Shown in pieces: positions 50,201 to 59,200 of a DNA stretch of 64,000 nucleotides. The stretch spans positions 60,907,027-60,971,026 of the forward strand of contig JAKSZU010000008.1 in assembly GCA_026018925.1 (NCBI GenBank), given 5' to 3'. The notes beneath the pieces are model-generated. The model saw only the letters and a list, made by a program, of their open reading frames with translations, searched no databases and was not told the DNA's origin. Position 1 is the first letter of the stretch. Each line of letters begins with the position of its first letter. This stretch comes from Tupaia tana (taxonomy: Eukaryota; Chordata; Mammalia; Scandentia; Tupaiidae). Made by a program: the position numbers and the translations under genes.

Positions 50201-53200
50201 GTCAGAGTATAGTGGGATCAGAGTTAAGAAATAGAATTAATAAATGTTCGGCACCTTGATTTAGGGTAATGTTAGTTTGTGATTCAGATGCAGAGGGAAT
50301 ATGATAAAAAACATGGACTGCCTAGAGTTTGAATTCTGGTTGTTTAGGGTAAGTTGCCTGGCCCCTCTCAACCTTCGTTCTTCATCTTTTTTTGTTGCTA
50401 ACTTCCAGAGGGCCTGTGTGCTTGCTACAGAGAAACAGAGGAAGAGAGAGAGGGGCAGAAAACACTTCAATGGAGTGTGGTCATGCCACAGTCTCTTTTT
50501 CATTTCTCCATCTCGTCAGGGTGTTGGACACATACTCACATGTGCCTTGCATGCTTTTTAAGCTTCTGGGCTGGGATTTAAACATCAATCGTCCACATGG
50601 GATCCAGCTTCCTTAACCTTCAAACCACAAGGCCAGCTTGAGACTTACAAAATACAGTGAGATGAGAATTAAAAATAAGATGAACAAATGTTAGGGACTT
50701 GATTTGGGTGATGATAGTTTGTGACTCAGATGCTAAGGAATTACAATGAAAAAGCATGAACTGACTGTATTTTGAATCCTGGGTATTTAGAATGAGTTGC
50801 CTGGCCCCTCTCAGCCTTAGTTTTTCTACCTATAAAATGGAAATTACTATATCCACCTCATGCCTGTGACTTTGAAGATCAGATAAACAGTGTGCATGTA
50901 AAACATGGTACACACAAAACCTTCAAAAATATTTATTTGTTCTTTGTAAACCTTAGTTTGTGTGTTTGCACAATTAAAGTGTTAGACTTTTCAGATTTGT
51001 ATCATTATTTGTATAGATATATTTAAAATTTTATTTATTTTTATGGTGAAATTTAAAATAATTCCTGTGTGTTTTAGAGGTCATCTAATCTACCTAATGG
51101 TACAGATAAGCAAATAGGCTGGAGACTTTTCCAAGGTTACATACCTAGATAGCAGCAGAAACAGTTTTTGGGTTTATTTTTCACTTTTTGTTTTATAAGT
51201 TTTTGCTGTAGAATGTGTGTGCTCACTGGAGAGAGACAGAGAGAGGGAAAGTGAGAAATTACCCCCCTGCGGAGGTGGCTTCACTTTAATCTCCTTGGGA
51301 TTTTGGGCATACACAAACATGCACCCAATGTGATGTTCAAGCCTCTGGGTCCGGGACTTGAACCTCTGCCATGTAGGAATTGAATGTCGGCCATGTAGGA
51401 ATTCAGTGGTTTAACCACCATGTCACCTACTTTCTCCCAAAAACAGATGTTTTAAAAACATATTTGAAAGAACTTATATTCTTTCCCCTATGGATTCAGT
51501 TAACACATTGTTTGCTAATTTGTCTGTACTGCATACATGAAACCGTATTTGGTACTCATATAGGAAGAAATATGCAAACTAATGTAAAACGTGGCTCATG
51601 CCTTGTAGAACTTTACAATTCTTTGTTACTGAAATTATTTCCCTGATATGAGATAACTTGATATTTTACTAATAGAAAAGTGTAATTCCTGACTTTGATT
51701 ATTTTTGGGGAAATATGATATTCTTTGTATCTTACTGTGGAAAAGAGGGTAATATACTGGAAGAGCTTAGGCTTTATTAAAAATATTTTTATGAAAATGC
51801 TATAGTGGGGCCAGAAGGTGGCATGGTAGTTAAGGGGGCTGGACTCCCACATGGCTGACTGTGGTTTGAGTCCTGGACCTGGTGGCTTGCTTTCTCAGTT
51901 TCCCTCTCTCTCTGTCTATGTCTTTCTCTGATCAAACTAGAAAATAATAAATAAATTTAAATAAAATAATCTTTAAAAAAAGAAAAAAAATCCCATGGTT
52001 CTTGAATGTACTATATATGATATATATAAAAATAAAAATTATATGTTACATATATATATAACATACATACTAGGTTAATACATTTTATATATATGTTTAT
52101 ATATCATACATATATAACATGCACACATACTAGGTTAATGTTATATGTATGTTATATATGTATATAAAACACATTCTAGGTTATATATATCTGTGTGTGT
52201 GAATATATATATGTATATGTGTACATATATATATATATATCAGAAGAAAGAAAATCAGTAAAATCTAGGATCAGAAGAAAATTAGTAAAAACAGCCAAAC
52301 ACTGAAATTGTAAGCTTTGAAGATTAAATGTTATTTTCTTTTTTCACCTTAGGGTACAGTCAGTGGTGTGCTGCTAGTTACACCAAACAATATAATGTTT
52401 GATCCACATAAAACTGACCCTTTGGTTCAAGAAAATGGCTGCGAGGAATATGGCATCATGTGTCCAATGGAAGAGGTGATGTCGGCTGCAATGTATAAAG
52501 ACATTTTGGATAGCAAAATAAAGGAATCCTTACCCATGTAAGAGTTGTATTTATACTCCTTTTCAGTTTTATTTCATCTAGATAGTTGACCATGATCTCA
52601 TACTCAACAATTTTTAGGTTTTTTTTTATACTGATTATCAATAATGAACAAAGTAGATACAGTATTACAAAAGTTATTCTTGATGGGAACCAGCAGTTAG
52701 TGTAATGGCTATGTCGCTGGACTCCCACGTAGTCGACCACGGTTTGCGTCCCAGACCCGGTGGCTTAAAACTCAGGCCGGGCGCGTGTGTGTGCGTGCCC
52801 AAGATCCCGAGAGGAGAATGGAGGAGAAGGGATTGCGGCATGACCATCCCCCCTGGGGGGTGATTTCTCGCTTTCTGTCTCTGTCTCTCTCTGTCTGCAA
52901 GCGCACACACCCTATAGCGAAAACCTCTCAAAAAAAAAAAAAGTTATTGTTGATGAACCTAGAACAGTAAGGAATTATTTTAGGTTTATATTTGTATATT
53001 TGGTTAGAGGCTGATATTTGAAAAGTAACTAGTGATCACTGAATTCATTGTTTACTAGTCCCTTTTATTCATACAGTGTGAAGAATTCTAAATTATCTCT
53101 AGGAGTAATTACTGTCATGGGTAGTTTTCAAATGTTCCTTGCTAGTGCCTAAAGAGTAGGATGTGTGATTTGAGAGAAGCTATGTAAGCAAAGCCCATGA

Positions 53201-56200
53201 TGTTGCTACAGACAGAATCGCATTATTTTTTATTTATTAATTTACATGTTTGCATTCTTCCCCAGAAAAGTATAAAATATAGGAAAGAAAACCCATTAGT
53301 TGCACAAATATAAAGAATTAACCTTGGGATATACTGATAGGAGATTTGTGTGATATAACAGGTGTGAGATTGCAAGTTAGACACAGACTTTCAAAATAAT
53401 ATTCTCGAAGAAAGTAATAACCGGAGAAAAAAGAAGGAATGAGAAATAGCAGTATAGCAGAAAGATAAAATATAAATATGCCAAGAAAGGGAGAAGTAAA
53501 AAGAAAGAAAAATGATGTGTACTAGAAAAGAACCTCCCCACCCTTCTACATGACTTTGTCAACAATTGAAAGCTGGCTTCACTGTAACTCATATCTATAG
53601 ATATTTATGTACTCATATTTATATCCCTATATTCGCCCACAGGGATAATGTTGTTTTTTTGTTCTGTTTTTGTTTTTGTTATTAAATTAAACTTTGTGGG
53701 GCAAAACAACTTAGGAAGGAAAAAAGAAGTAAATTATTTTTGCTTCTGAGGGAGACTGGGTGATTTGTTATGAAACCGAAGAGATCAAATAAAATCCCTT
53801 ATTAAAAAGTCTCAATTAGAACTTCCACCTAATGGACACTATTTGGTCTTAGTAGACTTATCTTTAGAGATACAGGTAATTCCTAAAGGTGTAATTATTT
53901 TTTTTAAGTTATATTTATAGATTATCAAAGTCAGCTTCAGAAATTAAGGAGTATTGGGGGTGTGGGTGGAAGGATGAGACAGTGGAAAGAAGGTTATCAT
54001 ATGTATACGTACATAATCATTGGTGAGATTTTGTGTCTACTGCTGCTGTACTTTTTTATTTGTGTTAATGACACTTTGGGATTCTCTTGTGTACAGTCCA
54101 TGACTATTCTACAAATATGCTCTAGGGCTCCTCCCCTTTTAGATCACTGTTTTATCATTCATTGTCACTTGGAAAGACCATGCATTTGATCCAAAAATAT
54201 TAAAATTCCTTCAAAAAGAAATATTTTAAAATCCTGCTTTATGGGTTTATTCAATACAGTATTTGGTATCAGATGAAATAAATAAAGCAAATGGTCTTGC
54301 AGAATAATGTCAATTATGACAAAAATGTGGTATGAGGTTTGATTGGTTTTCTTCTGTTTTATACTGCTTGGGAAGTTGATTTCCTAGGTATTCTAGAATT
54401 ACAATATATTGAGCAGCAGAAGCATAAACATTCATCCTTTCAGCCTATTACAATTCTTAGGGTACAGCACTTATTTAAATATATATATATATCATATTAA
54501 ATTCATTATCTATCTCTTATCTGAAGGTCTCAATTTCTTTAAATGTACAGATCCAATTGATATAATTTTAGTTCCTCTAAACTTTAGCTAAGTTCTAGGA
54601 ACTTTATATGCAGTTTAAGTGAATGACCAGTAGATGACACTATTGCATACTTAATGACACAAATTAGATGCTTTTGTTTCTTAAAATGAGATAAAAAGGC
54701 AGCAGAAATATGAATCGTATTTCAACTGACTAATACTTTAAAAAGGAAGTTTTACCCATCTTGGTTATAAAAATTATGCCTGCTTGTTCCAGAGGTTTGA
54801 AAAAGTATCAAAAAAGAGAACAGAAAAATTCACCTAGCATTACCATATAGAGAGAGCCAATTATTTTTGTGTTTACTAATTTTTCAAGCTTTTTGTTTTT
54901 TAAATCATTTTAATTTATTGTTATTATTTTAATTTGCACCAAGGCTCTCATGCTCACCAGAGAGATATATGGGGGTAGGGGTCGAGAAAGAAAGGGAAAG
55001 TGAGAAAGCAAGCCACTAGGTCTGGGGCTCAAACTGCGGTTTGCCATGTAGGAGTCCAGTGCCTTCATCATCACACCACCTGCCAGCCCCACTTTCAGGC
55101 TTTTTCTAGTCACCATATTTTTCAAGTAATATATATGCATAAATATTAATACTTTTTACCACTAAGAACTCATGAAATTTCCATTTGTTAAAAGCTACTT
55201 GTATTCATCATTTTAAATTACTGACTTAAATTTTGTAGTATAGATGTTTATTGCCCCTTTTCAGAACTTAAAAGCTATAGCTTTTTTATATTGGTGCGTA
55301 TGTATAACAAATGCCATTAACATAGAAAATTAGACTCAATTTTGATCCATTCAGTTATCTAATAATCTAAATGCTTTACCTAGAAAAGTTCTCTTAGAAA
55401 CATTATTAAATGAGTCTGAAGATTTTCCTGAAGTACTTTCGCTTCAGTTCAAAGTTATTCCAGTTGACTTTAAGCCTTACATTTCAGCCATATATTTTAG
55501 TTTAATCTTTATTGGAATATGAAGTATTGTGTGTGCAAGTTGGTATATATGTATTTTTAATAAATCAGTATTTTTACTTAATTAAGAGATTTAAATTTTT
55601 AATTAAAAATTTCTGTTTATTTTTCATATTTTATTAATTACTAAATTTTAGAATTATAGCTTTCCCCAGAATTTATGTAATTAATTATTTTCAAACAGAT
55701 TACTTGCAGGGACATCTTACAAGTTTCCCAAATGTTAAGCAATTGATACAGTTAAGCTTAACTTAATTACTTAGTCCTTATAACTACACTAATAATAGAT
55801 TTTATAGTCTGTTGAGATGTGTGCTACATCCTTTTCAAAAAGCATTTAGTTATATTACTCCAATGTTCAGTTTATGAAAAATAAAACCATACAGCTTAAA
55901 AAGTCTAATAATTTTTTATTTTGTTTAATCACAGAGAACTAGATCAGTTATCAGGAAGGGACTTCTGCCATTCAAAAAAAATGACAAGAAGTAACACTGA
56001 TGAAATAGACTCGAGAATCCGTGATGCAGGTAATGATAGTGCCAGCACTGCTCCTCGGAGTACTGAGGGGTCTCTTTCTGAAGATGTGTTCACGGAATCA
56101 GAACTCTCTCCTATACGAGAAGAGCTTGTCTCTTCAGACGAGCTACGACAAGATAAATCTTCTGGTGCGTCATCAGAATCTGTGCAAACTGTCAATCAGA

Positions 56201-59200
56201 CTGAACCAGAATGTTTGATAGTGAAATCAGAGCCGGCCAGTACTTCTGGCCACTTAAAATCTGATACTGTACATTCTACAAATGAAGTTGGGACATTACC
56301 TCATAAAGCTGATTTAAATAATCTTGAAATGGCCACTAAGGGAGAAGATCAGGTTACAGGTAATGTTCAAGAAATAACAGCACCTAAAGAGCAAAGCACA
56401 AATATAAAAGGTAATGCAGACCAGGATAATTTACTTCATGAGAATTTACTACACCAAGAAGAGGGTGAAAAAGAAAATATACCTTGTGGGGAAGCAACAG
56501 AACCTAAACAAAAGCAAAGTGATAACAAAGGAAAACAAGGGAAGGAACAAAATCGGGACTCAGAGACTGAGGTAGAAGAACTACGCAAACTCTGGAAAAC
56601 CCATACTATGCAACAGACTAAACAACAAAGGGAAAATATTCAACAAGTATCACAGAAAGAAATTAAGCATAAAATTGCATCTGCTGATGGACATGTAGAA
56701 GGTAAGAACAAGTATACAATTAGCTCATCTCTTTGCATGTTGTCTCCCTCTTTTTTCACTGACGCACAAGCTGTTGTATCTTAGGTCAGTCTGAAGGTCG
56801 TCAAGTGTCCATGACTCATGTTATTCTGAGAACGAGTATGTATAATCTCCGATGTCTGCTGTCCTTTCATATCTCACAGGTGGATTGTGCACATAACGAG
56901 CATCTTTTTACTGTATCTAAATATTCTTAACTCACTGCATTCTATCTTTAAACAATGTGTTTCTTGAAAGTTAAAGAAGGTGTGTAATACCTTTGATTAC
57001 TCCATTTTCTATTTTAGCTTGTGATATGTTACCTCATAAAATGTTTTTTTCATTGTACATATGATATTTTAATTGTGACTTATAATGGCCAAAATTGGAA
57101 GGGAGGTCTAGGTTTTTGACATAGGATATATATATATATATATACACTTTCCAGAGAGATATAGAAAGAGGGAAAGTGTGAACCACCCCCCCGGGGGGTG
57201 GGGGAGATGCTGTGCTGCAGTCCTTTCTTTTCCATTCTAGGGATTTTGGACGTGCACACACACATGTCCGGCATGAGTTTTAAGCTGCCAGGTCCAAGAC
57301 TCAAACTGTGGTTGGCCATGTGGGAGTCTAGCACCTTTAGTACCATGCCACCTGCTGGCCCCAATAATTGCTAAGGATTAATCCTATCTTTATTTTAAAG
57401 TGTAAACATAAAAATCCATTTCTAGAATTCTTCCAATTATCCAAAAGTTCTATCATCATCTGATTAAACATTTTCCTTTAAAAACCTGCACTCAAAATAA
57501 GTAAAAACATCATTTTTCGTTTAGTTTTGTCACTTGGTACTATTAAGCTCTGAAAATTTTTGTAATAGGCTATTTGTAATAAATTGTACCTCTTTTAACA
57601 CATTATGTATTAAATGAGTATAGCTTGGGTAACTTAGCTAAAGCTTTTATATTCTTTTAGAATATCATTCCTACATAAATCTAATTTACACATGAACTTT
57701 TTTTCATTATCAAATTTAAAATTTGTTACCGTACTGAACTATACATAAAATAATATTTATCATTTTAACTGGTTTCTAAATTGTGGTAAAATATGCATAA
57801 CATCAAATTTACCATTTTAGCCATTTCGAAGTCTACAATTCAGTGGCATTATGTACATTCACATTGCTCTACAGCCATCTCCACCACCCATCTCCAGAAT
57901 TTTTTCATCTTTTTAAAGTGGAAGTTGATATCCATTAAACAGCATCTCCATTTTGCCTTCCCCATACTCCTTGGCAACAATCATTCTACTTTTTGTCTCT
58001 GAATTTAATTACTCTAGGTGTAATGATTGTAGGTGAAGTCACCCAATATCTGTCCTTTTGTATCTGTCTTATTTCACTTAGTATAATACCATCAAGGTTC
58101 ATCCTTATTGTAGCATGTTCAAGAATCTCCTTCCTTTTGGGGGGCCCACCAGATGGCGTAGTGATTAAAGCACTGGACTCTCACAAGGCTGACCCCGGTT
58201 CGAGGTCCACACTCGGTAGCTTGAAACTCATGCCAGAGCTTGTGCATGTGTACCCAGAATCCTAGAAGCAGAATGGAAGAGAAAGGATTATGGCACAGAT
58301 ATTCCCCCAGGGGTGATTTATCACTTTCCCTCTCACTGTCTCTCTCTGTCTCACTTTAGCTAGTGCACACACCCTATGGTAAAAATCTTTAAAAAAAAGT
58401 TCCTTCCTTTTGAAGCTTAAATAATATTCCATTGTATGTATGTACCATATTTTTTTGATCTGTTCATTCATAGATGGACTTTTTGGTTGTCTCTGCCTTT
58501 TGCTATTTTGAATAATACTGCTATGAACATTGATATGCAAATACCTGTTTTAATCCCTTCTTTTATTTTTGGGTGTATATATCGAGAAGTGGAATTGCTA
58601 GATCAAATGGTATCTCTTATGTTTAATTTTTTGATGAACCACCATACTATTTTCTGCAGCATTTGCACCATTTTACATTCCAATCAGCAATGCACAAAGA
58701 TTTAGTTCAGTGTTTAAAGCACTAAATTTTCTTTTTTTATCTAGTTGTGATATATCATAAGTCCCTTAAGACTATATTTAATAGATGTTAGAGAAGTCAT
58801 TTACTTGAAGCAATTTAATATAAATGATTATTTCTACTTCTGTAATGTTTTTTCATTATTCAGAACTATCAATTGTTCATTAAAGAACATACAAGCAATA
58901 AAAGTAATTTCTAGAGGATTTCTAAAAATTACTTGGAATTCATTACCCAGAGAGATCACTGTTAACATGTGGTATATTTGTTTTTATTATAATTTTTTAG
59001 GATTTGTGTAGCACACACATACGTGCATACACACACACAAACACACGTTACTTTTTAAATATATTTTATTTCATTTTTTTATGCATTCAACCACTTTATA
59101 TCACTTAGATTGTAAAGTGAATTTACCAACATGAATACATTTCACACCAGTCCAGTTGGAGGTACTATCCACATTATCATCAACAGATCATAATCCATTT

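Larger units (their letters stand above)
42387..52352 (+). other. OXR1: OXR1 intron 5
   Basis: About 10 kb. SINEs at 43277, 44176, 44253, 44555, 44880, 45719, 45964, 46829, 47364, 48047, 48661, 49290, 50385, 51180 and 51806; L1 pieces at 43555 and 45160; a MaLR LTR at 49600; MIR sequence at 50305 and 50755. At 42390-43260, 46185-46820, 47630-48030, 48340-48650 and 48940-49285 nothing was recognised. Confidence 0.85.
52538..55934 (+). other. OXR1: OXR1 intron 6
   Basis: About 3.4 kb. Young SINE at 52686 and a short-form SINE at 54900. At 52960-54890 and 55095-55930 no repeat family or coding segment is recognised, making this the least repeat-laden intron here. Confidence 0.85.
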
